Source: Xenococcus sp. MO_188.B8
Lineage (GTDB): Bacteria > Cyanobacteriota > Cyanobacteriia > Cyanobacteriales > Xenococcaceae
Length of the DNA: 39,618 nt
Assembly: GCA_030065615.1 (NCBI GenBank)
Contig: JASJDR010000051.1
Location: 1-39,618, forward strand
Direction of reading: 5' to 3'
Shown in pieces: positions 5,224 through 14,822 of this stretch. The first letter of the stretch is position 1. Each line of letters opens with the position of its first letter. The notes below the pieces were generated by a model, which did no database searches, was not told the origin of the DNA, and saw nothing but the letters and a program-made list of their open reading frames with translations. The position numbers were made by a program, and so were the translations under genes.

Positions 5224-7659
5224 TCAAATAAAATCGCGGTTGAGATCTAAAGATTCAGGATTAATTCCTCCTAAGATCATTATTGGACGACCAAGATTAT
5301 CGAAAATAAGAGTTCCTGTACTATTCCAATTATTAGTAATATTAAGATCATCAAGAGAAATATTATCTGGTATTCCTAGTAAATCTACTCCCAGTTCAAA
5401 ATCACTAATGAAATTTCTGCCTTCAAGAGATTGAATGATAAATTGGTCAGCACCATCATTACCAATTAAGAGCTCATTACCTTGACCAGCAATCAAAACA
5501 TCATTACCTTGGCCTCCATTAAGGAAATCATCGCCAGATCCTCCATTAAGACTGTCATGTCCTGAACCGCCACGAATCGTATCATTGCCATCATTACCGA
5601 ATAGCTCATCGTTACCTGGCCCTCCCCGAAGGAGATCGGCTCCTGCATCACCACCAAGAGTATCATCGCCAGCATTCCCCATTAATCGATCATCGCCTTG
5701 ACCACCACTAATTAAATCATTACCGTCTAAACTAAGAATACTATCGGCATCATTAGTTCCAATGATATAGTCGTCTCCATTCGTCGGAGAATCAGGTAGC
5801 GGAGAATTGAAGCTCCAGCGACCAATTTCCCCCGTAACTAAGTTAGAAAAATAGAGATGGGAATCAGGGCCCATGGAAATTTGAGTAATAGTTCTTTCGT
5901 CGGTAAAATTCAGCAGTGAATCAATATTTCCTTGAGTATCAAATGTCAAAGCACTAACGCCATTAGTAAAACTATTAAAATCTCCAACAAAAAGTGCTTC
6001 TTGATAAACATCAGGGTAAACAATTCCAGTATAAAAATCACCTACTGTAATAGATCTTGCGCCATCATCATGACTGAGACTAAAAATAGGTTCAGTGATG
6101 GGGAATGCAGTATCATAAAGATTTTGAAATTCTGAAGCTTCAGCTAAAGCAGTAGTTCTGAGACTTACCCCATTCCCGCCTTCATAGAGAGGCCAACCAA
6201 AATTATTCCCTTGACCAGTATTTATTTCTTCCCAATTAGTCCAACCCACATCGCCAATAAAAGGTTCGCCAGTTTCTGGATGAATCGCAAAACGCCAGGG
6301 ATTTCGCAGACCGTAGTTATAGACTTTAGATTCAATACTAGTTAAGTCTCCATTGTAGAAAGGATTATCGGCATACCCATTGCCCGTTATCGGATCAATA
6401 CGAAATAGCTTACCAAAGTGATTATCAAGACTTTGAAGTGTCTGCGCTTGTCCAGGTGTGGGAGCGCCACTCACTTGGGAGCCATCTCCATGAGCGAAAA
6501 AAAGTTCTCCATGATGTCCAAAATGAATCGCTCCAGCCGCATGAAAGTTTTTCACCGGCGAAGTTTCAAGCAAGATAACTTCGCTGTTTGGTAAGGCAGT
6601 TTGATAGTTGGAATTGGGATCTGCAGTATATCGGACTAAACGAGTTACCCGAGCTTCATCTGATTGATCTGGGATAACATCTGGCGGATCATAGGAAAAA
6701 GCTAAATAGACATAGGGTTGTTGGGGAAAATTGGGATGTACAGCTAATCCTAAGAGACCACGCTGACCTCCGATATTAACTTGTTCTGATAGATCAATAA
6801 ATGGTTCATCCAAAAGATTATTACCATCAAATACCCGCACCATACCATCAAGGTTGGCAATGAACATCGTGCCATCTGGACTCCAGTCAAAAGCGGTCGG
6901 ACCAGGAGGGAAAACAGCTGTGCCCTCTGCTAATCCTGAAACAATGACTTCTCTATCAATGGTGAAGGGAAGTTCGTCATCTTCTTCAATGATTACTCTG
7001 GCAGTATTTTGTAATCCTAGATCAATGCCTACTGCATTACTAAGATTGATTGTTAGAGCTTCATTGAACTCAGGCAAAGCATCATCAAGCAGCGGAATAC
7101 TAAAAGTCTGGGTAGTTTCCTCAGGATTAAAAGTGAGAGTTCCTGAAACGGCGCTATAGTCTAAGCCAGCTCGGGCATAATCATCGCTGGTCGCATAGTC
7201 TACAGAAACTGTTTGATTAAGATTTCCAGTCCTGGCTACAGTAATTGTTGCCCTATTTTCAGCTTCGTTGATCGAGTATTCTGCCTGACTAAAAGCTAGA
7301 GTATCTTCTGTAATCAGATCATTATCTTCAATGGTGATAATAGCGGTTCTGATGTTCCCTAGGACTGAGTCAGTTGGATTGCCAATTGCGAGACTAAAAC
7401 TTTCATCCGTTTCCGCAAAATTATCGTTTAAAATATTGACTGTAATTTCTTGCCTGGTATCTCCCGGCGCAAAGTTTAGAGTACCGGAAGTTCCAATAAA
7501 GTCTTGTCCTGATCGCGCAGAGTCATCATTAATTGAATAGTCCACTGATGCAGCTAGCTCTGTGTTCCCAGTTCTGATGACAGGAATAATAATTGCGCCA
7601 AGATCTTCATTAACACTTAAGGTTTCTATCCCGATAGAAATGGTGCTGGAGACTTCCAT
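5224..7659 (-). CDS. Calx-beta / PQQ-type sugar dehydrogenase / RTX repeat protein, secreted
   Basis: An 811-residue modular protein. Residues about 5-114 and 118-228 are two Calx-beta domains (Ca2+-binding beta sandwiches, each ending in an EDND- or EEDDE-like segment). Residues about 240-620 form a six-bladed glucose/sorbosone dehydrogenase-like propeller (GLLGLAVHPNFP, HFGHHGELFFAHGDG, GLRNPWRFAIHPETG, GDVGWTNWEEIN), a family that oxidises sugars with PQQ. Residues about 640-740 are RTX nonapeptides (GGxGxD type: GGQGDDRLMG, GGSGDDFLNG). There is no N-terminal signal. RTX proteins are usually exported by type I secretion through a C-terminal signal, so the protein is probably extracellular and calcium-stabilised. 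Substrate and activity are inferred from family only. No secretion genes are adjacent. Confidence 0.88.
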   Translation of the reverse strand: MEVSSTISIGIETLSVNEDLGAIIIPVIRTGNTELAASVDYSINDDSARSGQDFIGTSGTLNFAPGDTRQEITVNILNDNFAETDESFSLAIGNPTDSVLGNIRTAIITIEDNDLITEDTLAFSQAEYSINEAENRATITVARTGNLNQTVSVDYATSDDYARAGLDYSAVSGTLTFNPEETTQTFSIPLLDDALPEFNEALTINLSNAVGIDLGLQNTARVIIEEDDELPFTIDREVIVSGLAEGTAVFPPGPTAFDWSPDGTMFIANLDGMVRVFDGNNLLDEPFIDLSEQVNIGGQRGLLGLAVHPNFPQQPYVYLAFSYDPPDVIPDQSDEARVTRLVRYTADPNSNYQTALPNSEVILLETSPVKNFHAAGAIHFGHHGELFFAHGDGSQVSGAPTPGQAQTLQSLDNHFGKLFRIDPITGNGYADNPFYNGDLTSIESKVYNYGLRNPWRFAIHPETGEPFIGDVGWTNWEEINTGQGNNFGWPLYEGGNGVSLRTTALAEASEFQNLYDTAFPITEPIFSLSHDDGARSITVGDFYTGIVYPDVYQEALFVGDFNSFTNGVSALTFDTQGNIDSLLNFTDERTITQISMGPDSHLYFSNLVTGEIGRWSFNSPLPDSPTNGDDYIIGTNDADSILSLDGNDLISGGQGDDRLMGNAGDDTLGGDAGADLLRGGPGNDELFGNDGNDTIRGGSGHDSLNGGSGDDFLNGGQGNDVLIAGQGNELLIGNDGADQFIIQSLEGRNFISDFELGVDLLGIPDNISLDDLNITNNWNSTGTLIFDNLGRPIMILGGINPESLDLNRDFI

Positions 7660-7780
7660 TGAAATTACTCTCTTAGTTGAGGGTTATGGTTCAAGAATCC
7701 AGCACATTCTAATCGAGGTATTTTGTTTCTGCCACTTAACGGTAGAGTAAAATCACATTATTACCTATTACTTATTGAAT

Positions 7781-8047
7781 TCATTCAATAACAATTCGCC
7801 ATTCATGTAATTCATAAGTAACGCAGTTGTTAACAATTAGAGGATCTCTGGCCACAATTTTTTGAGCTTGTTCTAGAGAATCTGCTTCAAACTGCAACAT
7901 TCCCCCACCAAACTCTGCCCAATATCCAGTTCGGGCTTTATGACCTTTGGCAATCAAATCCCTAACATATTCTTTATGAGCAGGAACATACTTATCAAAG
8001 GTCGCCTTATCAACAATTCCCTTTTCTATTTTGACAAACAAAGGCAT
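7781..8047 (-). CDS. YciI-like protein
   Basis: This 88-residue protein fits the YCII family of small ferredoxin-like-fold proteins (about 90-100 residues). Seen are an N-terminal strand (MPLFVKIEKG), the helix KATFDKYVPAHKEYVRDLIAKG with the family's conserved His, a glycine-rich turn (EFGGGMLQFEA), the helix SLEQAQKIVARDPLI, and a final strand (YELHEWRIVI). The function is not established in most members; a few are dehalogenase- or lyase-like. It lies 122 bases upstream of the RTX protein start and 76 bases downstream of the TPR-methyltransferase stop, on the same strand as both, so co-transcription is possible but not shown. Confidence 0.82.
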   Translation of the reverse strand: MPLFVKIEKGIVDKATFDKYVPAHKEYVRDLIAKGHKARTGYWAEFGGGMLQFEADSLEQAQKIVARDPLIVNNCVTYELHEWRIVIE

Positions 8048-8122
8048 ACTAAATAATTTATTTCCTGCTTATTACTTATTACTTAACTGATCGATAAGGC
8101 TCAAATCCGTCAGCCCTCAGCC

Positions 8123-9607
8123 TTACTCTTCATCATCAGATTTAGCTATTTTCCGAATCATTAATTGAAGACCACGAGAGGGATGGGCAATCAATTCCCA
8201 TTTACCTTGGATTGAGTTAAGAAAAAGATCAATTCCTTTTTTCGGATCTTTTTGCGGATCATTAGGATTTCGCCAACCGTAGCCAGCAAATATGATTATG
8301 CCCCCTACTTTGAGTAATTTCCAAGCTAATGTCGTATTTTTCTGCACATATTCCCATTGTTTGCGTTGTTCTTGAAGGCTAATCAGATCAAAACTCTGGG
8401 GTTTTAAAGTGGCAAGATGTTTGGAGATATTTTTTTCTAGTAAGGTAACTTTCTCTTGAGCTCCAGTTTTGGCAAGATTTTCTTCTAGTGTTTTGTTAAA
8501 TTGATGGTCTGTACAGGTTAACTTAGCAGAAGGATGGGTTAAAACTTTATCTAGTAACCAACATGCAGACATTCCTAAGTAATTGCCCACTTCTAAGACC
8601 GAAAAATCTGCTTGAGCTGCTAAAGGAACAAGATGTTTCTCAAATAGAGCCATACGATAAGTAAAGTGATCTACAGGAAAAAAGTAATTCTTGGTCAAGC
8701 ATTCATCCCATCCTTTCATAACACAAGCTTTTTGATATGCTGCAGCGGCTTCGGCAATTTTACCTTTTCCGCGCAAAGCATTACCCAATAAAGGATAAAT
8801 CCAAGGAAATTCTTCGACCAAGTTAATAATAGAATTACAAGTAGAGATCGCCTCATCCCATTTTTGCCCTTGGATAAAAGTCTGCACCAAACTAGAATAA
8901 GCCCACTCAGATTCGGGATTCAGCTTAATAGTTTGACGGAATTCTTTGATCGCGGGTTCCAATTGTCCTTGGCTCGATAAGATCCTACCGAGTTGGTAAT
9001 GTGCTTGAGGTTGATTAGCATCCTGCTCGATAATATGCTCTAAACAGGCTTTTGCCGAGTCTAAATCTCCTTGCCTGAGCCGCATTTCTGCAAGTTTATA
9101 GTAGGCGTAGAGCAGGGTGTCTTCGCGATCGCAGGATCTTTGATAACATTCTATGGCTTCGTCAATTTTACCTTGCTCTTCAAAAGCTTGTCCCAGTTTA
9201 AAATAGCCTTGAGCATTAACTAATTCTGGATTTAGGGCAACGGCTTTGTACCAATAGGCTGTTTCCTGTTCTCTGTTCCCCATCTGGCCATAAATTTGAG
9301 CCAGATTAGAGTAAATAAGTACTGATTTGGGTTGAGATTTGAGAGCATCTTCAAAAAAAGCGATCGCCTCTTCCCAGTTTTCTTCTTGAGCGTAAAGTCT
9401 TCCTAATTGAGCGTATATTTCTGCCAAGTTAGGTTGACTTTCTAATGCTAGGGAATGCCAGGTAATTGCTTCGTCAAATCTTCCCATTCCCTGAAGTAAA
9501 TTACCTAAATCTCGACAAGTAGCTTGCCAATTTGGACGGGTCTCTTGTGCCCCAGTAAAAGCTGCCGCACAATTTGCAACTGATTTTATTAAATAGCTAG
9601 AACTCAC
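8123..9607 (-). CDS. TPR protein with C-terminal methyltransferase-like domain
   Basis: The 494 residues divide into about eight TPR units (residues 28-300, e.g. NLAEIYAQLGRLYAQEENWEEAIAF) and a C-terminal class I SAM-methyltransferase-like domain (about 310-490). The latter has the glycine motif FSVLEVGNYLGMSACWLL, a CTDHQF acidic strand end, and FDLISLQEQRKQWEY and GGIIIFAGYGWRNP. This resembles the Methyltransf_24-type domains often found in cyanobacterial glycan and secondary-metabolite clusters. The TPRs probably bind a partner protein or the acceptor. The gene is divergent from the sulfotransferase-TPR gene across an 829-base spacer. Both carry TPRs and likely belong to one functional cluster. 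The substrate cannot be told. Confidence 0.82.
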   Translation of the reverse strand: MSSSYLIKSVANCAAAFTGAQETRPNWQATCRDLGNLLQGMGRFDEAITWHSLALESQPNLAEIYAQLGRLYAQEENWEEAIAFFEDALKSQPKSVLIYSNLAQIYGQMGNREQETAYWYKAVALNPELVNAQGYFKLGQAFEEQGKIDEAIECYQRSCDREDTLLYAYYKLAEMRLRQGDLDSAKACLEHIIEQDANQPQAHYQLGRILSSQGQLEPAIKEFRQTIKLNPESEWAYSSLVQTFIQGQKWDEAISTCNSIINLVEEFPWIYPLLGNALRGKGKIAEAAAAYQKACVMKGWDECLTKNYFFPVDHFTYRMALFEKHLVPLAAQADFSVLEVGNYLGMSACWLLDKVLTHPSAKLTCTDHQFNKTLEENLAKTGAQEKVTLLEKNISKHLATLKPQSFDLISLQEQRKQWEYVQKNTTLAWKLLKVGGIIIFAGYGWRNPNDPQKDPKKGIDLFLNSIQGKWELIAHPSRGLQLMIRKIAKSDDEE

Positions 9608-9928
9608 AGAATAAAAATAATATTTTTTTAAAGGTTAACTCATGACATAAAGTCTAATTATAGAGTCTAATTACTAGATTCTAATCATTTGAGCTATTTC
9701 TCTAAACTATTATAGTTTTGATTTATTCATCTAGCTAGTTAGTAATTTTCTCTTATTGAACTATCTTGAGAAATTAGCAATTCAAGCTTATGAGCGCAAA
9801 TTCTCTTATTAAAATGTATTATTTTTTCAGGATCTAGCTTAGTATTTACATGATTTTAATCTTTTTTTAGTTATTCAACTAACCCAAATCTTCGAAAAAA
9901 TTGATAAAATCTCGCTGGTTAGATTCTT
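9608..9928. other. AT-rich spacer between divergent genes
   Basis: No coding region or clear structure is seen. It should contain the promoter of the minus-strand TPR-methyltransferase gene. Confidence 0.5.
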
Positions 9929-10194
9929 TGGTCAGATCCTAAAATTCGTCAAAAAATCCAAGAACAAAAAGTTAAGATTGTTCCTGCTAATTTTTATTCT
10001 GATATTCCTTTAGTCAAAGATATTGAAAATTCATTTGAATATCAAAATTATAATCTAGAGATTTACAATTATCATATTTTTAAACGAAATTACTAGATTT
10101 ACTCAAGCGTTTTATGAGAAATAAATACCCTGGAGGAGGAGGTTCACTTTGGTATCAACTCAAGAGCTCATTAACTAGGACACCGATTCAGTAA
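9929..10194 (+). pseudogene. Decayed methyltransferase-like gene remnant
   Basis: From 9929 one frame reads WSDPKIRQKIQEQKVKIVP, then NFYSDIPLVKDIENSFEY, resembling the start of a class I methyltransferase family common in cyanobacteria, and stops at TAG 10094. A second frame then reads LLKRFMRNKYPGGGGSLWYQ followed by LKSSLTRTPIQ to TAA 10192, which looks like a conserved protein C-terminus. The two pieces lie in different frames with most of the expected middle absent, so this is read as a gene that lost its core by deletion and frameshift. Family recognition is from memory and only moderate. The 242 bases after it (10195-10436) show no gene. Confidence 0.5.
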
Positions 10195-10436
10195 TCAAGA
10201 GCAATCATTAATTTAGAGGAAGAGGGAAGCAAAAGAGAGATCCCGAAGATAGGGTAGTGTGCGAAGACAAAGGGGAAAATGAGAAAATAAAAAACTTAAC
10301 TCCCCTTTCTTAATTTTTCCCAAATATCTTGCCGTTAAAGAAAGTCTACGGTTACCTTGTTTGTGGTTATTTCCCTTTTTCTCTAAAAAAACTTAGTTCA
10401 GTATCTCACTATACTTTATCCCCACTTGTTCATTTT

Positions 10437-12413
10437 ATGACGAAGCCCAATACTAATATTAAAGTAGAGAAAGCGCAGTCAGAGTTAGTTTCGCCTCAGC
10501 TTAATATTGCTAACCTCGAAGATAGAGCTCAAGTTGATCTAGAGCAATTTATATATCATTTGCAGATCACAAATCGAGCACCAATAAAATTCCCCTATCC
10601 CCATTTACTCGAACTTGGCCCTAACTTTATTGGTGCAACTGGTGGTTCTGGAACTCGCCTAGTAGCTAGGATAGTTCAGCAAGGAGGCTTATTTCTGGGT
10701 ACCAATCGGAATAGATCCGAAGATTCTATCGATCTTCTCGGGTACCTTTCGATTAAACCAATTCTGGCCCACTTAAAAACCCCCCTAGGACCTAGATTAT
10801 ACAATCAGCTACTCCAGAAGCTAAAAGTTGGTTTCCAAGAATACTTAGCAGATTTCGATTCAGAGCAAAGATCTCAACTTTGGGGTTGGAAAATGCCTTC
10901 TAGCATCTTTATCCTGCCATTTCTCCATCCTCATTTTCCACAGATCAAGTGCTTGCACCTCGTTCGTGATGGTCGAGATATGGCTTATTCTAACAATCAA
11001 AATCAACTAGAAGCTCTAGGCTTGACGGTATTAAACTCTGAGGAACTTTCCTTGAGTAAACCTCTACAGTCGATTACTCTTTGGAGCAAGCTCAATCTCT
11101 TAGCAGCCGAATACGGAGAAAAATATCTGCCTGCTCAGTATTTACGGATTCGCTTTGAAGATTTGTGCCTCAATCCAGTTCCTACAATCAAGCAGATCTT
11201 TAACTTCTTTGGCTTAAGTGGAGATGTTCGCCAAATTGCCCAAGCTGAAGTTACCTACCCTAAGTCCCTAGGACGTTGGCGCAATCGAGATTCAGCTACT
11301 ATAGCTCAATTAAATCGTATTGGGGAAGTAGCTCTGCAAAAGTTTGGCTACTTAAATCCCCGAGACTTATCGAAGTTGAATCTAGAGATTAGCCTACAGC
11401 CTCAAAACTCTGATTTGTATCTCCAAGAGGGCCACTATTATTTTGAGAGAGGACAGGCAAAATCTGCTATTGATAGCTATCAAAAAGCAATCAAATTAAA
11501 TCCCACCCAACCCGTTGAAGTATATCAAAACCTAGGAGCTGCTTTTGTTTGCCAAAATCATTTACCAGAAGCTATCAATGCTTACCAGAAAGCTCTAGAT
11601 TTAGAGCCGGATAATGTCCAAGTTTACTTAATGCTCGGCGCAATACAGGCTCAACAAGGGAATCTAACCGAAGCTGTAAAACTTTACAAAAAAGCAATTA
11701 AATTAGAGCCATGGCATAGTCAATTTTACCAAAGCCTAGCAGAAGTTTTAAAGCAGCTTGGACGATTAGAAGAAGTAGTCGCAGTCTGCAGCGAAGGAGT
11801 TCAATTCAATTCTTCTAACCCCAAGATATATTGCCAATTAGCTGCTGCTCAGAGTGAAAATGGTGATCTTTTAGGAGCGATCGCGAGTTATCAGCAAGCT
11901 CTGAGATTACATCCAGGAAATTCTGGGATTTATTGTCAATTGGGTAATGTTTACTCTCGGCAAGGAAATTTCCCTGAGGCTATATCCTGCTATCAAAAAT
12001 CGATTCAGTTACAGCCTGAATTTGTGTTTGCTTATTTTAGTTGGGCAAAGGTTCTTTCCCAGCAAGGAAATTTCGCAGAAGCGATCGCACTATACCAGCA
12101 AGCCCTCCAAATAAATCCCGACCTGAGTGCAATCTACAATCACTTAGGCAATGCTCAGGCTCAACAAGAAGATTATGAGGCAGCAATCTCATCTTACCGT
12201 CGCTCTTTGGAGCTCAATCCAAAACAGTTTGCTATCTATTTAATCCTAGGCAATAGTCTCTTCCAAATAGGACAAAGAGAAGAAGCCATAAAAGCATATA
12301 TCGAAGCTCTTAAATTACAGCCTAATAACAAAGCTGTGATTAAAAAATTAAAAAACCTCAAACAGCAAAAAATTCAAAAATCAAAACCAACTGTCAAAAA
12401 TGATGGCGGTTAA
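10437..12413 (+). CDS. Sulfotransferase-like domain fused to TPR repeats
   Basis: The start is taken as the ATG at 10437 (658 residues). A TTG 108 bases upstream would only add a hydrophobic, poorly conserved leader. Residues about 54-300 form a PAPS-sulfotransferase-like domain: NFIGATGGSGTR (5'-phosphosulfate loop, about 64-74), LHLVRDGRDMAY (3'-phosphate motif) and a C-terminal helix RIRFEDLCLNP. Such enzymes move sulfate from PAPS to sugars, lipids or proteins. From about residue 325 on there are nine or so TPR units (for example AEAIALYQQALQINPDLSA). Fusions of this kind are frequent in cyanobacteria. Next to two methyltransferase genes, a role in decorating a polysaccharide or metabolite is plausible, but the acceptor is unknown. 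Confidence 0.85.
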   Translation: MTKPNTNIKVEKAQSELVSPQLNIANLEDRAQVDLEQFIYHLQITNRAPIKFPYPHLLELGPNFIGATGGSGTRLVARIVQQGGLFLGTNRNRSEDSIDLLGYLSIKPILAHLKTPLGPRLYNQLLQKLKVGFQEYLADFDSEQRSQLWGWKMPSSIFILPFLHPHFPQIKCLHLVRDGRDMAYSNNQNQLEALGLTVLNSEELSLSKPLQSITLWSKLNLLAAEYGEKYLPAQYLRIRFEDLCLNPVPTIKQIFNFFGLSGDVRQIAQAEVTYPKSLGRWRNRDSATIAQLNRIGEVALQKFGYLNPRDLSKLNLEISLQPQNSDLYLQEGHYYFERGQAKSAIDSYQKAIKLNPTQPVEVYQNLGAAFVCQNHLPEAINAYQKALDLEPDNVQVYLMLGAIQAQQGNLTEAVKLYKKAIKLEPWHSQFYQSLAEVLKQLGRLEEVVAVCSEGVQFNSSNPKIYCQLAAAQSENGDLLGAIASYQQALRLHPGNSGIYCQLGNVYSRQGNFPEAISCYQKSIQLQPEFVFAYFSWAKVLSQQGNFAEAIALYQQALQINPDLSAIYNHLGNAQAQQEDYEAAISSYRRSLELNPKQFAIYLILGNSLFQIGQREEAIKAYIEALKLQPNNKAVIKKLKNLKQQKIQKSKPTVKNDGG

Positions 12414-12525
12414 AGAATGATCTTAAATGTCTCCATGTCTGGCAAAGAAGGTATTAATTTACATAGTATTCAAGCAGAGAGTCAGCTTTTCCTAGTAATC
12501 TTAATCGCAATTGAGGAACAAGTGT

Positions 12526-13251
12526 ATGCAAGATAGTTTAGTCCTAAAACTTGAAACCCAAATAAGTGCAGATAATCTCACAGAAACTTTAGCCCGATAT
12601 GAGCCTTGGGGTCATAGAATTGATTTTAGTAATGGGGTGTCAACATCTAATTTAAAACGAAGAACTCCTTTTGCTCAAAATACATTACAAAAAATTAAAA
12701 CCGTTGAAAAAGTAATTCCTTTTGCGGAGTTTCGCGGAGGGCAAGTATTAGATATAGGTTGTAACTCAGGATACAACTCTATTTATTTAGCATCGAAATA
12801 CAATATGTATCCTTCTGGTATTGATGTTAATTACCGACATATTGAAGTATCAAACATGCTTTCAAAAATGGCAAATATTGAGGCTGATTATAGGATTGCA
12901 AATGCCGAAACCTATAGCAAAAAGAACAGCTTTGATGTCATCTTGCATTTTGGGACATTGTATCATTTGCCTAATCCATTGCTATCATTACAAACAACCT
13001 ATGGCAACCTTAAACAAGGTGGCTATTTAGCTCTAGAAACCCAAGTATATGATCATCCCACTGATCAAAACATTTGTTATTTTATGCACATGCAAAATAA
13101 TGACAAAACTAATTTCTGGGCTTTAAGTACGCATGTACTGAAGAAATATTTGGAGATTGTGGGATTCTTAGATATTCAAGAGTTACTGAGAGTGTCACCA
13201 GCCTTACTTGCGGAGAATATGTCAAGAATTATATTAGTTGCCAAAAAATAA
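12526..13251 (+). CDS. Class I SAM-dependent methyltransferase, CmoB/DUF1698-like
   Basis: A GAGG ribosome site at 12513-12516 favours the ATG at 12526 over the TTG at 12511, giving 241 residues. The SAM-binding motif VLDIGCNSGYNS lies at about 74-85, the acidic residue ending strand 2 is in SGIDVNYRHI, and the motif IV/post-IV segment is FDVILHFGTLYHLPNPLLSL. The pattern HFGTLYHLPNP is like that of the CmoB-type tRNA uridine carboxymethyltransferase group, but cyanobacterial relatives are often enzymes of glycan or metabolite clusters, so the substrate is open. The gene follows the sulfotransferase gene on the same strand after 112 bases and is probably transcribed with it. Confidence 0.82.
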   Translation: MQDSLVLKLETQISADNLTETLARYEPWGHRIDFSNGVSTSNLKRRTPFAQNTLQKIKTVEKVIPFAEFRGGQVLDIGCNSGYNSIYLASKYNMYPSGIDVNYRHIEVSNMLSKMANIEADYRIANAETYSKKNSFDVILHFGTLYHLPNPLLSLQTTYGNLKQGGYLALETQVYDHPTDQNICYFMHMQNNDKTNFWALSTHVLKKYLEIVGFLDIQELLRVSPALLAENMSRIILVAKK

Positions 13252-13278
13252 TACACAAATTGTTGGCAAATTCCAATC

Positions 13279-13968
13279 TTAAATATATCCATGCTCGTTT
13301 AAGAAGGATAAACTGATTTCTTCTGTTTTGTTGGTTGTTTGTTGCCGATCGCCGAGTAATCTCGCAACATATTTCCCTAAAATATCACTTTCAAGATTAA
13401 CTAAATCCCCTGGTTCTAAATAACTCAGGTTAGTTTCAGCATAAGTGACGGGAATCACCGCTGCTTTAAACCAACTACTATCCTGGGCTGATTCTGCGAT
13501 CGTCAAACTAATACCATTGACGGCGATACTCCCTTTAGAAACGAGATAAGGAGCAATATTATCTTGCCATTGAGCTTGTTTTTCTTGAGCTATGCCAAAG
13601 GTGATTTCCCAAGATTTGTCAGTTGCGATCGATTCTACTAAACAACCAATGCCGTCTACATGACCTGTGACAAAATGGCCGCCAATTTTCCCACCGACTC
13701 GCAGGGAAGTCTCTATATTGACATAGCTTCCAGGGCGATCGCTTTTACTGAGGGTAGTACGCTGGATTGTCTCAGGGGAAGCTGTCGCGATAAAACCTTG
13801 GGGCAAGAGAGTTTGCACTGTCAGACAAACTCCATCTACCGCCACACTATCCCCAAGAGCGAGATCTGATAACACAGTAGAGCGATCGCCTTTAGCTATT
13901 ATAATCTCAAAACAGTTTTGCTCTTGAATTTTAGTTGTCCCTAAAGCCTGTATTAAACCCGTAAACAT
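13279..13968 (-). CDS. ribE: Riboflavin synthase alpha chain
   Basis: This 229-residue protein makes riboflavin from two molecules of 6,7-dimethyl-8-ribityllumazine, the last step of vitamin B2 synthesis. It begins with the family signature MFTGLIQALG and contains two homologous lumazine-binding halves. The first runs to about residue 97 (GDSVAVDGVCLTVQ, ETIQRTTL). The second starts near GGHFVTGHVDGIG and has KGSIAVNGISLTIAES and a final SYLEPGDLVNLESDILGKYVARL. Length is slightly above the usual 200-220 because of a short C-terminal tail. It is convergent with the methyltransferase gene, 27 bases away. No FMN riboswitch was recognised upstream. Confidence 0.95.
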   Translation of the reverse strand: MFTGLIQALGTTKIQEQNCFEIIIAKGDRSTVLSDLALGDSVAVDGVCLTVQTLLPQGFIATASPETIQRTTLSKSDRPGSYVNIETSLRVGGKIGGHFVTGHVDGIGCLVESIATDKSWEITFGIAQEKQAQWQDNIAPYLVSKGSIAVNGISLTIAESAQDSSWFKAAVIPVTYAETNLSYLEPGDLVNLESDILGKYVARLLGDRQQTTNKTEEISLSFLNEHGYI

Positions 13969-14297
13969 CTGATTTTCTCCTTAAGATGGCAAAATATTAT
14001 TATGAATAACGAAAATTGAACTTTTTTGCTATAAATCGGTAATTTTGTCTAAAAGGTAAACTATAATTTTTTTTGAACAAATCGAGGCAATATCAATAAA
14101 TTAAGGCATACTGAGAGTACAAGTAAATTCTTTACAATAAAAGTAAAATCATTCCCCTAGTTTTCAATTTTTTAAAAGTAGAGGATGAAAAAGCAAACAG
14201 ACCCTATTGAAACTCTATAGATGGATATAAAAGTATTTTCTATCTATTTTGCTAAATCTCGTAGATTATTGCCAAAATTACTTGAGAGGCTAAACTT
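13969..14297. other. Spacer between divergent ribE and bifunctional nuclease genes
   Basis: An AT-rich 329-base region without a gene. It must hold the promoters of ribE (minus) and the nuclease gene (plus). No definite operator, riboswitch or repeat was recognised. Confidence 0.5.
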
Positions 14298-14789
14298 ATG
14301 ATTGAAATGAGAGTTGCTGGAATTGCCTTAGACGCGGTGACAAGAAGTCCGATAGTTTTACTCAAGGATAGTTCAGAGCGCAGGGCATTGCCAATTTTTA
14401 TCGGACAAGACCAAGCAAGGGCAATTATTAGTGTTTTAGAAGGACAACAGACTCCTCGCCCTTTAACCCATGATTTAATGGCGAATATCTTTGCTATTTG
14501 GGAAATGAAAGTAGAAAAAATTATTATCCATGCCCTCAAAGATAATACTTTCTATGCGATTCTTTCTCTGTCTCAAGGTGATGTGACAAAAGAAATTGAT
14601 TGTCGTCCCAGTGATGCGATCGCGATCGCTCTACGTACGGGAAGCCCCATTTGGGTATTAGAAGAAGTAGTAGCTGATGCTTCGATACCTGTGGATCAGG
14701 ATGCAGACGAGGCTGAGAGAAAAGCTTTTCGTGATTTTGTGTCGGATTTAAGTCCTAATGAATTAATTAAAAAAAGTCGTTTTAGTTAA
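14298..14789 (+). CDS. Bifunctional nuclease (DUF151) family protein
   Basis: The 163 residues match the BFN/DUF151 family: an N-terminal strand (MIEMRVAGIALDA), SPIVLLKDSSERRALPIFIGQDQARAI, a PRPLTHDLMANI segment, and the signature DCRPSDAIAIALRTGSPIWVLEEV. A C-terminal acidic linker leads to a UVR-like tail (DEAERKAFRDFVSDLSPNEL). Plant and bacterial relatives have been reported to have RNase/DNase activity, but the role in cyanobacteria is not settled. The ATG at 14298 fits the family start. The protein is soluble with no signal. It stands alone, followed by a spacer with an 89-bp repeat. Confidence 0.88.
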   Translation: MIEMRVAGIALDAVTRSPIVLLKDSSERRALPIFIGQDQARAIISVLEGQQTPRPLTHDLMANIFAIWEMKVEKIIIHALKDNTFYAILSLSQGDVTKEIDCRPSDAIAIALRTGSPIWVLEEVVADASIPVDQDADEAERKAFRDFVSDLSPNELIKKSRFS

Positions 14790-14822
14790 GGATAATCTGT
14801 TAATAATTAAAGGTAATCAGCA

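Noticed and set aside
6854..7159. 101-residue ORF antisense to the RTX protein
   Set aside because: Its serine-rich composition is the reverse complement of the acidic Calx-beta coding sequence; not a gene.
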